Source: Listeria monocytogenes
GTDB lineage: Bacteria; Bacillota; Bacilli; Lactobacillales; Listeriaceae
Assembly: GCF_041765605.1 (NCBI RefSeq)
Contig: NZ_CP168900.1
Coordinates: forward strand, 62,001-126,000
Length of the DNA stretch: 64,000 nucleotides
Direction: 5' to 3'
Below the pieces are notes generated by a model. The model was not told where the DNA came from, made no database searches, and saw only the letters and a list, made by a program, of their open reading frames with translations. The translations under genes and the position numbers were made by a program. Numbering within the stretch: the first letter of the stretch is position 1; every line of letters starts with the position of its first letter. Below, piece after piece: positions 7,896 through 16,002 of this stretch.

Positions 7896-8852
7896 ATGAC
7901 AGCGAGCGTATTTGTGGCAGGAAAATTACTACCAGAAACGATGGAAGCTCTTAGCAAATGGGACGTTAAAGCTTTTTCGGGTGAGGAAAATATTACAGAA
8001 GCAGAGTTAATAAAAAATGTAACGGAAGTGGATGCGATTATTTGCCCGCTTTCTTCCCCAATTTCGGCAAAAGTATTGGAATCGGCAAAAAATCTTACAA
8101 TCGTGGCGAATATTGGTGCCGGTTTTGACAATATCGATGTAAAAAAAGCGCAAGAATTAGGCATTGCAGTGACCAATACGCCAGATGTGTCAACGGAAGC
8201 AACGGCGGAACTAACGCTTGGATTAATTTTAGACGTAGCGCGGAGAATTTCAGAAGGCGACCGATTGTGCCGCGAAACCCCCGAGCAATTCAAAGGCTGG
8301 GCACCAACATTCTTTTTAGGTACTGAATTAAGTGGCAAAACGCTCGGAATTATTGGATTAGGAAGAATCGGTCAAGCTGTCGCAAAACGTGCGGCTGCTT
8401 TTGGAATGAACATTATTTATTCTGGACACCATCCGAAAGAAGTGGCGAAAGAATGGAATGCAGAGTTTGTGAGCCAGGAAGACTTATTGAAGCGCAGTGA
8501 TGTTGTGACAATTCATGCGGCATACAGTCCTGCTTTGAAACATCTGCTGAACGAAACAACACTGAAAACGATGAAATCGAGTGCCTTTTTGATCAATGCT
8601 GCTCGCGGTCCTGTTGTGGAGGAAGCTGCACTGATTAAGGCATTAGAAGCAGGCGTTATCGCCGGCGCTGCGCTGGATGTGTTTGAGTTCGAGCCTAAGA
8701 TTGGCGAGGATTTGGCTAAACTGGATAATGTCGTTTTAACACCCCATATCGGAAACGCAACCGTGGAAACACGCGCAGCAATGGGCAAAATCGCTATTGC
8801 AAATGTCGAAGCTGTCTTAGCAGGAAAAGCACCACTACATTCTGTTTATTAA
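7896..8852 (+). CDS. D-isomer-specific 2-hydroxyacid dehydrogenase
   Basis: 318 residues from ATG7896, chosen because GAGGAG (7882-7887) lies eight bases upstream; GTGs at 7887 and 7893 are worse placed. The NAD-binding Rossmann motif GIIGLGRIGQAVAKRA is near residues 147-162. The catalytic Arg is in INAARGPVV, the Glu in FEFEP, and the His in LTPHIGNAT. The protein is like 3-phosphoglycerate, glyoxylate or 2-ketogluconate reductases. It lacks the C-terminal ACT domain of full-length SerA, so serine synthesis is not its certain role. Confidence 0.88.
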   Translation: MTASVFVAGKLLPETMEALSKWDVKAFSGEENITEAELIKNVTEVDAIICPLSSPISAKVLESAKNLTIVANIGAGFDNIDVKKAQELGIAVTNTPDVSTEATAELTLGLILDVARRISEGDRLCRETPEQFKGWAPTFFLGTELSGKTLGIIGLGRIGQAVAKRAAAFGMNIIYSGHHPKEVAKEWNAEFVSQEDLLKRSDVVTIHAAYSPALKHLLNETTLKTMKSSAFLINAARGPVVEEAALIKALEAGVIAGAALDVFEFEPKIGEDLAKLDNVVLTPHIGNATVETRAAMGKIAIANVEAVLAGKAPLHSVY

Positions 8853-8865
8853 TACCGAAAAATAT

Positions 8866-8895
8866 AGCCGCAGCGAGTGGCTGTGGCTGTGTTTT
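8866..8895 (+). terminator. Terminator after the dehydrogenase gene
   Basis: Stem AGCCGCAG (8866-8873) pairs with CTGTGGCT (8881-8888) with one G-U pair and a 7-base loop, followed by GTGTTTT. Confidence 0.6.
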
Positions 8896-8907
8896 ATCGC
8901 TGAATTA

Positions 8908-8916
8908 TGGTATAAT
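8908..8916 (+). promoter_or_regulatory. tRNA-Lys promoter, extended -10
   Basis: TGG-TATAAT is an extended -10 box 24 bases before the tRNA 5' end. The -35 region is poor, which extended -10 promoters tolerate. Confidence 0.65.
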
Positions 8917-8939
8917 ATTTTTTGTCGGAACACGACAAC

Positions 8940-9014
<75 letters not shown>

Positions 9015-9018
9015 TTGG

Positions 9019-9053
9019 AAAACCGTTTAATCCGTTGGGATTATGCGGTTTTT
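9019..9053 (+). terminator. Phage-supplied terminator behind tRNA-Lys
   Basis: AAAACCG (9019-9025) pairs with CGGTTTT (9046-9052) and TAATCC (9028-9033) with GGATTA (9038-9043) around loop GTTG, then a T run. It replaces the chromosomal tRNA terminator displaced to 47425. Confidence 0.75.
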
Positions 9054-9094
9054 ATTTGCTGGTTTATTTGTGCATAGATGATAAAAAAGCTCTC

Positions 9095-9113
9095 GTGGGT
9101 AGTGCGTGGGTAG
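9095..9113 (+). promoter_or_regulatory. Candidate integrase arm sites near attL
   Basis: GTGGGTAG occurs at 9095-9102 and 9106-9113, 11 bp apart, between the att core and the integrase gene. The same octamer recurs three times beside attR (47232-47258). Positions on both attachment arms and one-turn spacing suggest integrase arm-type binding sites. Confidence 0.5.
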
Positions 9114-9119
9114 AGCAGC

Positions 9120-10298
9120 TTAAAATGGTTTCTTGAATGATTCCGCTGCTTTCTTATGTGTCTCTTGTAGTACATGTGCATAGGTGTCGGCAGTGGTTAT
9201 CATTGATTTATGTCTTAGTCTTTCTTGAACAACTTTGATGTGCTCTCCTTGTGATATGAGTAAAGTAGCAGATGTATGTCGCAAATCATGAAATCGGATG
9301 CGTGGAAGATGATGCCTTTCCATGAACCTCCTCCAGCGCTGATACACGCTATCAGGACGTTTTGGTTTTCCAGTTTCATCAGCGAATAAGAAATGATGAC
9401 CTGTCCATGCGCCTGTGCCAGGCTCAACGTCTTGTAAGTATTGTATTATTAAATCCGTCAGCCATTGTGGTATATCTACTTTCCCAAAAACGCTATTTTT
9501 TGTATCACTTACAACTCTTACACCTTCACCAACAACATCTATTATTGTCTGCTCAAAAAGTATTTTATTGGAAAGCTCGTCTATATGTTTTCTTTCAAGG
9601 GCTACGAGTTCAGCCTCGCGACAGCCTGTTACTACAGCAATATATATCATTACTTGAAACTGGAGTGGCTCAGTCTTGAGTGCTTCATACATCTGTTCAA
9701 GAGATTCTCCCTGATAGATAGTGTGGGCGCGTTTTTTTCTGCTCGGTAGGTCTACACCTTTTGCGGGATTGATGGATATTACTCTCCATTTTCTCGCGAC
9801 TTCAAGAACTGAACTCAGTGCATAATAGATATTACGTATCGAGTGCGCGCTAAGTGGTTTATCTTTTACGCCTCGCTTATTATCACTATCTTCTAATCGT
9901 TTCCCACTTTTTTGTAAATCATCTATTAGATTCACTATTTGCAGAGTTGTAATTTTCGATAAGGCTACTCCACCAAGAACCGGGTAAATTCTGCGTTTTA
10001 TTTGTTCGTAGTAGTCATGTCCCGTATCATAAGATAAATTTGCAGGAACATGTTTCACTAGCCACTCCGTCTCTACGAATTCTCGAAAGGTGAGATTAGA
10101 GGGTGCTGTATAGCCTGTTTTTTCCAATTCGTCGATGAATGCTGCAAGCTCTTTTTCTCGCTGTGCTGCATTTTTGGTAGTAGTAAATCGCGGAACGCGG
10201 ATGGGTGTTCCCTTCTCATTATATCCGACGGTTACTCGCATTCGCCAGCCTGTTTTTAGCTTTTCAATTGTCCCAAAATATCGCTTCTTCTTTGCCAT
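9120..10298 (-). CDS. int: Tyrosine site-specific integrase
   Basis: 392 residues. An N-terminal arm-binding region with a YFGTIEKLKTGWRMRVTV start (AP2-like integrase DNA-binding type) is followed by a SAM-like core-binding domain (~65-165) and a catalytic domain. The catalytic residues are Arg in TGCREAEL, HDLRHTSATLL (His-x-x-Arg), RHKS (His) and Tyr in TADTYAHV. It inserts phage DNA at tRNA-Lys and, with an excisionase, removes it. The gene lies next to attL and reads toward it. A GGAGGTG ribosome site precedes ATG10298, and a LexA-type box lies just upstream (10321). Confidence 0.95.
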   Translation of the reverse strand: MAKKKRYFGTIEKLKTGWRMRVTVGYNEKGTPIRVPRFTTTKNAAQREKELAAFIDELEKTGYTAPSNLTFREFVETEWLVKHVPANLSYDTGHDYYEQIKRRIYPVLGGVALSKITTLQIVNLIDDLQKSGKRLEDSDNKRGVKDKPLSAHSIRNIYYALSSVLEVARKWRVISINPAKGVDLPSRKKRAHTIYQGESLEQMYEALKTEPLQFQVMIYIAVVTGCREAELVALERKHIDELSNKILFEQTIIDVVGEGVRVVSDTKNSVFGKVDIPQWLTDLIIQYLQDVEPGTGAWTGHHFLFADETGKPKRPDSVYQRWRRFMERHHLPRIRFHDLRHTSATLLISQGEHIKVVQERLRHKSMITTADTYAHVLQETHKKAAESFKKPF

Positions 10299-10320
10299 TT
10301 TTTATTTCACCTCCTTTCAA

Positions 10321-10340
10321 AATAAGAACTTATGTTCGGT
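10321..10340. promoter_or_regulatory. LexA (SOS) box upstream of the integrase gene
   Basis: AATAAGAACTTATGTTCGGT holds the palindrome GAAC-TTAT-GTTC, or CGAAC-N4-GTTC read leftward, and differs at few positions from the Listeria LexA box I recall (AATAAGAACATATGTTCGTT). It is 23 bases before the integrase start and inside its presumed promoter, so integrase is probably derepressed in the SOS response. Confidence 0.65.
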
Positions 10341-10351
10341 TTTTGGGTTGC

Positions 10352-10375
10352 AAAAGCCCTGTTTTCAGAGCTTTT
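10352..10375 (-). terminator. Terminator after the lysogeny operon
   Basis: A 10-bp stem with one G-U pair (10352-10361 with 10366-10375) and a 4-base loop ends in a T run on the minus strand. It separates the leftward lipoprotein/protease/repressor operon from the integrase. Confidence 0.6.
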
Positions 10376-10380
10376 CTAGT

Positions 10381-10929
10381 CTACTGATTCAGAAAGGCCT
10401 TTTCATACCTCTCTGCCTCGCTAGGTGTCAGGGCTGAGTCAATTCTGAGTAGAACCTTGCCACTGCTGTAACGATATTCGTTATCAACATTTGACTTAAC
10501 TGGTAAGTCTTGTAGATACTCTAGCCTGTTTTGAAGGTCCTTCTCCGTTTTAAACTCTTCAATCGTTCCACCAGTTCGGTCACTGATAAGCTGTTGTATT
10601 TGGTCACCCTTGTCTGATTCCTCTAAGCCTAAGTCTTCGATATTTTTTGTAGCGATTCTGTCAATTGCAGATTTATCATTAAAATCGATTTTGGCTATAT
10701 AGGAGTTAGGCCGTCCGAGTAGTTCGTTTGGGTCTGTCTCCTCAGTAAAAACCACATTCTTGTACATAGGTATATCCGCGTTAACAAAGCTATCAAGCGT
10801 TGATGCTGCTGTCACTTTGTTCTTTTTGTTACCAGCTGTGTCTTTAGCATCTTCTTTTACTGAATCTGTGCCACAGCCAGTTAGTACTAGTGCTATACAC
10901 AGTACTGCTAGGGTTAGCATCCTTTTCAT
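10381..10929 (-). CDS. Prophage lipoprotein, possible superinfection exclusion
   Basis: 182 residues from the ATG at 10929, which has GAGGGAGAG upstream; the longer frame (10986) overlaps the previous gene. Signal peptide MKRMLTLAVLCIALVLTGCG has lipobox LTGC and is lipidated at the cysteine. The mature part is charged with no domain I recognise. In Gram-positive temperate phages a lipoprotein gene in the lysogeny module often blocks DNA injection by related phages (for example Ltp of S. thermophilus TP-J34). That role here is inferred from position and lipidation only. Confidence 0.7.
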   Translation of the reverse strand: MKRMLTLAVLCIALVLTGCGTDSVKEDAKDTAGNKKNKVTAASTLDSFVNADIPMYKNVVFTEETDPNELLGRPNSYIAKIDFNDKSAIDRIATKNIEDLGLEESDKGDQIQQLISDRTGGTIEEFKTEKDLQNRLEYLQDLPVKSNVDNEYRYSSGKVLLRIDSALTPSEAERYEKAFLNQ

Positions 10930-10948
10930 TCCGTTCTCTCCCTCGTAT

Positions 10949-11461
10949 CTATATAATTTTGTTTTCTCTGAGCAGATACGCCTCACTGTTGCTATGACAC
11001 AAGACGTTATCTTTAATCTTCTTTAAGCGTCGTCCTGCGAGCTCCAGAGGAACGTTGAAAGTCTCAGATATCTCTATTATACAGTCCTCAGAGGAAAAGT
11101 CTATCGTATTCAGCATATGAAAGGGAATGCGCAAGTACATGCTCATTTGTTCAGCCTGTTGCTCTTGCATTAGTTTTTGCTGTCTAGTCATTTGTAGCTG
11201 ATTTCCGGCGTGTTCCAGCCAATGCGCGAACTCGTGAAAAAACGCATTTTTGTAATCCTCTCCGCGTAATCCGCGTGACAGCACAATCCCAAAAGCGCCG
11301 AATGCTGCGGAAGGGAAGTCCATTTCCATCACTAAAACATTGTACGCAATTTGTATTTTCTCTGTATCTAGTTGCGTTGGTTTAGTGATTCCGTGCTTCT
11401 TCATACTCTCAGACATGCGAAGCTCGGTCATGGTCGGTTTGTAGTGTTTCATATAATACAT
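10949..11461 (-). CDS. ImmA/IrrE-type zinc metallopeptidase
   Basis: 170 residues. Zinc-protease motif FFHEFAHWLEH with two His and the catalytic Glu, and downstream QQAEQMSMYLRIP with the third acidic ligand region, fit ImmA/IrrE (DUF955). In ICEBs1 and many prophages ImmA cleaves the adjacent HTH repressor after DNA damage. The repressor gene is 23 bases upstream in the same operon, which fits induction by repressor cleavage rather than by RecA-driven self-cleavage. Confidence 0.85.
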   Translation of the reverse strand: MYYMKHYKPTMTELRMSESMKKHGITKPTQLDTEKIQIAYNVLVMEMDFPSAAFGAFGIVLSRGLRGEDYKNAFFHEFAHWLEHAGNQLQMTRQQKLMQEQQAEQMSMYLRIPFHMLNTIDFSSEDCIIEISETFNVPLELAGRRLKKIKDNVLCHSNSEAYLLRENKII

Positions 11462-11484
11462 TAACGGCTCATCTCATTTCTCGG

Positions 11485-11820
11485 CTACTTGTTTTCTAGT
11501 TCATCTATTGTACGTTGTGCCTCTCTTAGTTTCGCGATAACACTTTCCACTTTAGCAATATCCTCAGCAGTTAGTCCATCAACATCTAAAAATTGAGCAT
11601 CGTCAAGTGCATCTAGTTGGTTCTTTATATTCGTTCTTCCCAGTAGATAGTCAACTGAAACATGAAAGAAGTCTGCGACCTTTTGCAGTTTTTCAATTGT
11701 GGGCTTCTGATTTTTCCATTTATATAGAGAGTTTTGTCCCATCCCTAGCTTTCTTTCTAACTCAGAAATCGGGATTTTTTGTTCTTCTGCCAATTTTTTT
11801 ATTCGGTCAAACGTAGACAT
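11485..11820 (-). CDS. Prophage repressor, XRE/cI type without peptidase domain
   Basis: 111 residues from the ATG at 11820, which has AAGGTGG five bases upstream. The HTH spans about 1-62: IPISELERKLGMGQNSLYKWKNQKPTIEKLQKVADFFHVSVDYLLG. The C-terminal ~45 residues are helical and charged (LTAEDIAKVESVIAKLREAQ). There is no S24 protease domain, so it must be inactivated otherwise, most simply by the ImmA-like protease next to it. It presumably binds the paired operators at 11853 and 11883. Confidence 0.88.
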   Translation of the reverse strand: MSTFDRIKKLAEEQKIPISELERKLGMGQNSLYKWKNQKPTIEKLQKVADFFHVSVDYLLGRTNIKNQLDALDDAQFLDVDGLTAEDIAKVESVIAKLREAQRTIDELENK

Positions 11821-11852
11821 TGCAACCACCTTCGCGCTCACGAAAAATAATT

Positions 11853-11904
11853 CTATCCAAATGTGTAGAAAAATGTTGACATCTATCCAGATGGCTAGTA
11901 TACT
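11853..11904 (+). promoter_or_regulatory. Early lytic promoter with two repressor operators
   Basis: TTGACA (11876-11881), a 17-base spacer and TATACT (11899-11904) make a near-perfect promoter reading right. Operator CTATCCAGATGGCTAG (11883-11898) fills its spacer and a second copy CTATCCAAATGTGTAG (11853-11868) lies exactly 30 bp upstream. Each is an imperfect palindrome CTAnCCA/TGGnTAG. Binding at the spacer would block polymerase, and the 30-bp phase allows cooperative contacts. Confidence 0.8.
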
Positions 11905-11914
11905 TCTCGTATAA

Positions 11915-12060
11915 GCTAATTTAATACGCTAATAGCACAACAAACAAAAGCCAAAATATCGAGCTCCCCAGCAGATATGGCATTATTGTAGGCGTATTTA
12001 GCTATGTCCATATTCTATCACCTTATATAGAATGTGTCAACATTAGCGGATTAAATTAGC
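11915..12060. repeat. 19-bp inverted repeats flanking a 108-bp leader
   Basis: GCTAATTTAATACGCTAAT (11915-11933) and ATTAGCGGATTAAATTAGC (12042-12060) are inverted copies with one mismatch. The right copy overlaps a direct repeat TTAGCGGATT (12043-12052, 12056-12065). They lie between the early promoter and the first early gene. They could be Cro-type operators or a long-range mRNA stem. The interior contains TTCTAT...ATAGAA and no gene. Confidence 0.6.
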
Positions 12061-12091
12061 GGATTGTATAGAAAACGAGAAAGGAGATGAC

Positions 12092-12295
12092 ATGATGCCT
12101 GTGCACAAACTGAAAGAGCTAGTCAAGATTGCGCTTATCCGTCGAGGTATAAGCCAAGCAGAGCTTGCTAAAACAATTGGTATCTCACCTACGTACTTAT
12201 CCGATATCTTAAATGAAAATCGCAGCGGTAAAAAAGTAGAAGACATCAAAAATCAAATTACGAAATTACTTGAAATTGACAAGGAGGTTATTTAG
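12092..12295 (+). CDS. Cro-like HTH regulator
   Basis: 67 residues, almost entirely one XRE helix-turn-helix: ALIRRGISQAELAKTIGISPTYLSDILNENRSGKKVEDI. AAGGAG lies seven to ten bases before the ATG. It is the first gene behind the early promoter and divergent from the repressor, the position of Cro. It stops immediately before the next ATG. Confidence 0.8.
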   Translation: MMPVHKLKELVKIALIRRGISQAELAKTIGISPTYLSDILNENRSGKKVEDIKNQITKLLEIDKEVI

Positions 12296-12481
12296 ATGAA
12301 AGAGACCATGTCAGCTCAAGAGGTTGCAGATTATCTTGGTGTATCTCGTCCTACAATCTATAAGTGGGCGAATTATGCAGAACTACCTAGCAAGCAAATA
12401 AACGGACGTGTTAGACTATTCAACCGTTCTCAAGTGGACGAATGGGTGAGAGAGAAGGAGGAGGAGGCTAATAATGGCTAG
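12296..12481 (+). CDS. Excisionase-family DNA-binding protein
   Basis: 61 residues with the winged-HTH signature of the helix_turn_helix_17/excisionase family: SAQEVADYLGVSRPTIYKWANYAELPSKQINGRVRLFNRSQVDEW. AAGGAGG precedes its ATG. It may direct the integrase toward excision or act as an early regulator; the family includes both. Overlaps the next gene by eight bases. Confidence 0.75.
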   Translation: MKETMSAQEVADYLGVSRPTIYKWANYAELPSKQINGRVRLFNRSQVDEWVREKEEEANNG

Positions 12482-12758
12482 ACACTTAGTGATGATGAAA
12501 AAATTAACATCTGGAATGGAAGTGGTTTTTTATAGAACGGCAGACTTCACGCTTCGATATGAGCTAGCGCATGGGGACCTTTTAAGAAGCTGGGGACCCT
12601 TTGACTCATTACGAGATGCGGTAGAGCACTTCAAGATTGAGTATGCGAAGCGAGTAGCTGCTAGTAAAAGAGTTCCAGAGGAGCAAGAGCTCATCGACCA
12701 GTTTAACGCGTGGGATGGAGACTTGCAGGACATGGAGGGGTTTACACATGACAGGTGA
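12474..12758 (+). CDS. Small early phage protein, unknown
   Basis: 94 residues, soluble, mixed charge (SWGPFDSLRDAVEHFKIEYAKRVAASK). GGAGGAGG lies just before the ATG, and the gene overlaps both neighbours. I do not recognise a family. Confidence 0.7.
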   Translation: MARHLVMMKKLTSGMEVVFYRTADFTLRYELAHGDLLRSWGPFDSLRDAVEHFKIEYAKRVAASKRVPEEQELIDQFNAWDGDLQDMEGFTHDR

Positions 12759-13014
12759 GGAGCTTATAAAGCTGGATGTACTATCTGAGAAACTGAATAA
12801 TGCGAAGCATGAATTACAAGCTTTTAGGTACGCATCTCAGACAAAAAACAGAAAGGTTTTAACGAAAGAGCTTGCTGTGCTTTTCGCCACTAAATATGGC
12901 ACTTGGTTAATCACTAACACAGAGCTCGCAATCCAGCAAAGTTCGCGCATTTTAGAGCTAGAGCTGTTAATTGAAGAGTTGAAGGCAGAGCTGGAAGTCT
13001 GGAAAGGAGAGTAA
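12748..13014 (+). CDS. Small helical early phage protein, unknown
   Basis: 88 residues from ATG12748, preferred because GGAGGGG lies seven bases upstream (an ATG at 12715 lies inside the previous gene without one). Predicted mostly helical, with a Leu/Glu-rich end (RILELELLIEELKAELEVWKGE) that could form a coiled coil. Confidence 0.65.
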   Translation: MTGEELIKLDVLSEKLNNAKHELQAFRYASQTKNRKVLTKELAVLFATKYGTWLITNTELAIQQSSRILELELLIEELKAELEVWKGE

Positions 13015-13019
13015 GTAGG

Positions 13020-13277
13020 GTGGCGCAAACAATCGCAAATGAGTACGAAGAATACATCACAGAAAAAATAAGGCTAAGTGATAACGGTATAAAGCTAACT
13101 GCATATAGTTTTAAAAACAGTTATCAAGCAAGGGTGATAGAAAAACTGGATTCTAATTTTGTATCTCTCGTACTAGTAAAGTGTGATGACGGAAAAAAAT
13201 CTATAAAAGATATTTTGCTTGAATTAACGAATGAACAACTGATTGAAAAGCTAGAAGAGATTAAAAATTATGATTGA
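13020..13277 (+). CDS. Small early phage protein, unknown
   Basis: 85 residues, GTG start with AGGAG nine bases upstream. Begins AQTIANEYEEYITEKIRLSDNGIK and ends in a Leu/Glu/Lys helix. No family recognised. Confidence 0.6.
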   Translation: MAQTIANEYEEYITEKIRLSDNGIKLTAYSFKNSYQARVIEKLDSNFVSLVLVKCDDGKKSIKDILLELTNEQLIEKLEEIKNYD

Positions 13278-13294
13278 TAAAGAGAGGTGCAGAC

Positions 13295-13633
13295 ATGAAA
13301 AACGAGCTGGATAATGTGAACCCAGCGCACTACCGACAGGGCGCTATGCAAACCATCGACGTTATGAGAGCAAAGTTAACCACCGAAGAGTTTAGGGGCT
13401 ACCTCAAAGGCTGCATATTGAAGTACGTCACTAGAGAGAAGCTGAAAAATGGTATTGAGGATTTAGAAAAAGCTCAGTGGTATCTAGATTACTTAATTGC
13501 TTTTGATACTAACCAGCCTTTTAAATCACATGCAGAGATTCAGGAGCTATTGACACAACAGGATGTACTAGAAGCAGGTTTGCAAGACATGCAAAATAGG
13601 CTTACCCGAGAGGCAGGTTCTGAGAATGAGTGA
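13295..13633 (+). CDS. DUF3310 phage protein
   Basis: 112 residues from ATG13295 (GAGAGGTG upstream; a TTG at 13274 is weaker). NPAHYRQGAMQTIDVM, then YLKGCILKYVTREKLKNG and EDLEKAQWYLDYLI, is the DUF3310 pattern common near replication genes of Gram-positive phages. Molecular role unknown. The following gene overlaps it by eight bases. Confidence 0.75.
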   Translation: MKNELDNVNPAHYRQGAMQTIDVMRAKLTTEEFRGYLKGCILKYVTREKLKNGIEDLEKAQWYLDYLIAFDTNQPFKSHAEIQELLTQQDVLEAGLQDMQNRLTREAGSENE

Positions 13634-13856
13634 GAGCGATGCAATCCAAGCTTTAGTTACTATCTCCTTTGCACTCATTTTACTTGCGATATTTTGTTAC
13701 TGGGTAGGGTACAGCGATGCAGTAAAGAAGCTGAAAGGCGGTGGTCAAATTGAAAGCATGAAAAAAGCCCGTAACGAAGCGGCAACTTCGAAAACGAGCA
13801 TACAGAAATTAATATCTAAGCATAGTCTAACACGATTAGGGGCTAAAAGTAAATGA
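13626..13856 (+). CDS. Small single-pass membrane protein
   Basis: 76 residues. One membrane helix near residues 10-28 (LVTISFALILLAIFCYWVGY) is followed by a basic cytoplasmic tail. Overlaps both neighbours by four to eight bases. Function unknown. Confidence 0.65.
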   Translation: MSESDAIQALVTISFALILLAIFCYWVGYSDAVKKLKGGGQIESMKKARNEAATSKTSIQKLISKHSLTRLGAKSK

Positions 13857-14064
13857 TTGAGGTAGGCGATACAGTTGAGGTGCAGGACAGAAGCGGATTA
13901 GAGGCAAGTACTATAGAGGGGCAGCATTGCTACGTACTTGCAGTTATTCGAGGTAGCCTGTATGGCGGTTATGAAGGGCTATTAGTAGAAGACGCAACAC
14001 ATGACAGGTTTGTAATTCCGGTAAAACAAGTGAAACTAATAAAAAGAAAAGTGGAGGTTTATAG

Positions 14065-14068
<4 letters not shown>
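13853..14068 (+). CDS. Small beta-rich early protein, unknown
   Basis: 71 residues, mostly beta-strand character (VGDTVEVQDRSGLEAS, FVIPVKQVKLIKRKVEV), like an SH3-type barrel. ATGA overlap with the previous gene. No family recognised. Confidence 0.6.
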
Positions 14069-14817
<749 letters not shown>

Positions 14818-14818
14818 A

Positions 14819-16000
14819 ATGCCTGAAATTCACGCGAAACTATCTGCGTCAGGGTCAAGTCGCTGGCTGAATTGCACACCGTCTATTGCGCTTGAGGCAA
14901 AGTTTCCAGAACAGAAAAATGGCGGTGTTTTCGCCCAAGAAGGTACATTAGCACATAGTTTTGCTGAGTTGCTGCTGCAAAAGTTTAATGATGAGGTGAC
15001 TAAAGCGGGATATGCTAGAAAGCTAAACCGTTTAAAGAAAAATAGTTTATATGATGCTTCGATGATTGACCACGTAGAAGTGTACACAACTATCGTGATT
15101 GAGAAATTCCAAGAGGCTCATGCAGCAGATAAAAATGCAGTTCTTTCTATTGAGCAACAACTGGACTATTCCGACTATGCGAGGGGTGGTTTCGGCACAG
15201 GTGATGCCGTCATCGTAGGCAATGGTGTTGTTGAGATTATAGATTTGAAGTATGGCAAGGGCGTTCCTGTTTCAGCAGAAGAGAATAGCCAGCTCATGTT
15301 GTATGGTCTTGGTGCTTATAACGCGTTTGAGCTGGACTATGACTTGCATACCGTGCGTATGACTATCGTGCAGCCAAGGCTTGATGATGTGACCGAATTC
15401 GAGATGGAGGTATCCGATTTACTCGATTGGGCAGAGAACGTCGTAAAGCCAGCGGCCTTACTTGCAGATGCGGGAAAAGGAGAACTTAACCCAGGGCCTT
15501 GGTGCAAATTCTGCCGAGCCCGTAGTATCTGCAAAGCTCGAGCTGAGGCAAATCTCGCATTAACGAGCTATGACTTCAAAGACCCACGCCTGTTGCAACC
15601 CGATGAAATCGCAAAGGTTCTTGGCCAAGTTGCTGAACTGAAAAGTTGGGTCGAGGATGTGAAAAGCTTTGCGCTAAAGGAGGCAGAGTCAAGGGGCATC
15701 GAATTTCCGGGATGGAAGCTTGTTGAGGGGCGTAGTAATAGAAGATATGCAGATGCAGAAATGGTGCAGGCTATGATGGAGCTAGAGGGGTACTCAGAAG
15801 AAGAACTGCTCAGTAAAAAGCTCATTAGCCTTACAGACATGGAGAAGCTGATTGGCAAAAAACAAGTTAGTGCGATACTTGGTGATTTAATTGAAAAGCC
15901 AGCTGGTAAACCGGCGCTTGTAGTTGAAACCGATAGAAGACAAGCACTTAAGTTGAAATCAGATGCGGCAGATGACTTCGCAGATGATTTAGAGGATTAA
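14819..16000 (+). CDS. DUF2800 protein, PD-(D/E)XK (RecB-like) nuclease fold
   Basis: 393 residues. LSASGSSRWLNCTPS at the start, EGTLAHSFAELLL, then GTGDAV and VEIIDLKYGKGVPV (Asp and the E/D-x-K core of the nuclease), ENSQLMLYGLGAYN, and a cysteine cluster GPWCKFCRARSICKAR that in RecB-like enzymes can hold an iron-sulfur cluster. The C-terminal third is helical. DUF2800 genes regularly precede DUF2815 and a family A polymerase in phages of Firmicutes, as here. Probably acts in recombination or end processing during replication. Confidence 0.85.
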   Translation: MPEIHAKLSASGSSRWLNCTPSIALEAKFPEQKNGGVFAQEGTLAHSFAELLLQKFNDEVTKAGYARKLNRLKKNSLYDASMIDHVEVYTTIVIEKFQEAHAADKNAVLSIEQQLDYSDYARGGFGTGDAVIVGNGVVEIIDLKYGKGVPVSAEENSQLMLYGLGAYNAFELDYDLHTVRMTIVQPRLDDVTEFEMEVSDLLDWAENVVKPAALLADAGKGELNPGPWCKFCRARSICKARAEANLALTSYDFKDPRLLQPDEIAKVLGQVAELKSWVEDVKSFALKEAESRGIEFPGWKLVEGRSNRRYADAEMVQAMMELEGYSEEELLSKKLISLTDMEKLIGKKQVSAILGDLIEKPAGKPALVVETDRRQALKLKSDAADDFADDLED

Positions 16001-16002
16001 CA

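Noticed and set aside
7127-8338. A 403-residue leftward protein
   Set aside because: The first ~190 codons run antisense through the dehydrogenase gene; the pentapeptide protein starts at 7765 with its own ribosome site.
9095-9113. Second promoter or riboswitch near the tRNA
   Set aside because: The GTGGGTAG pair recurs near attR and is better explained as integrase sites.
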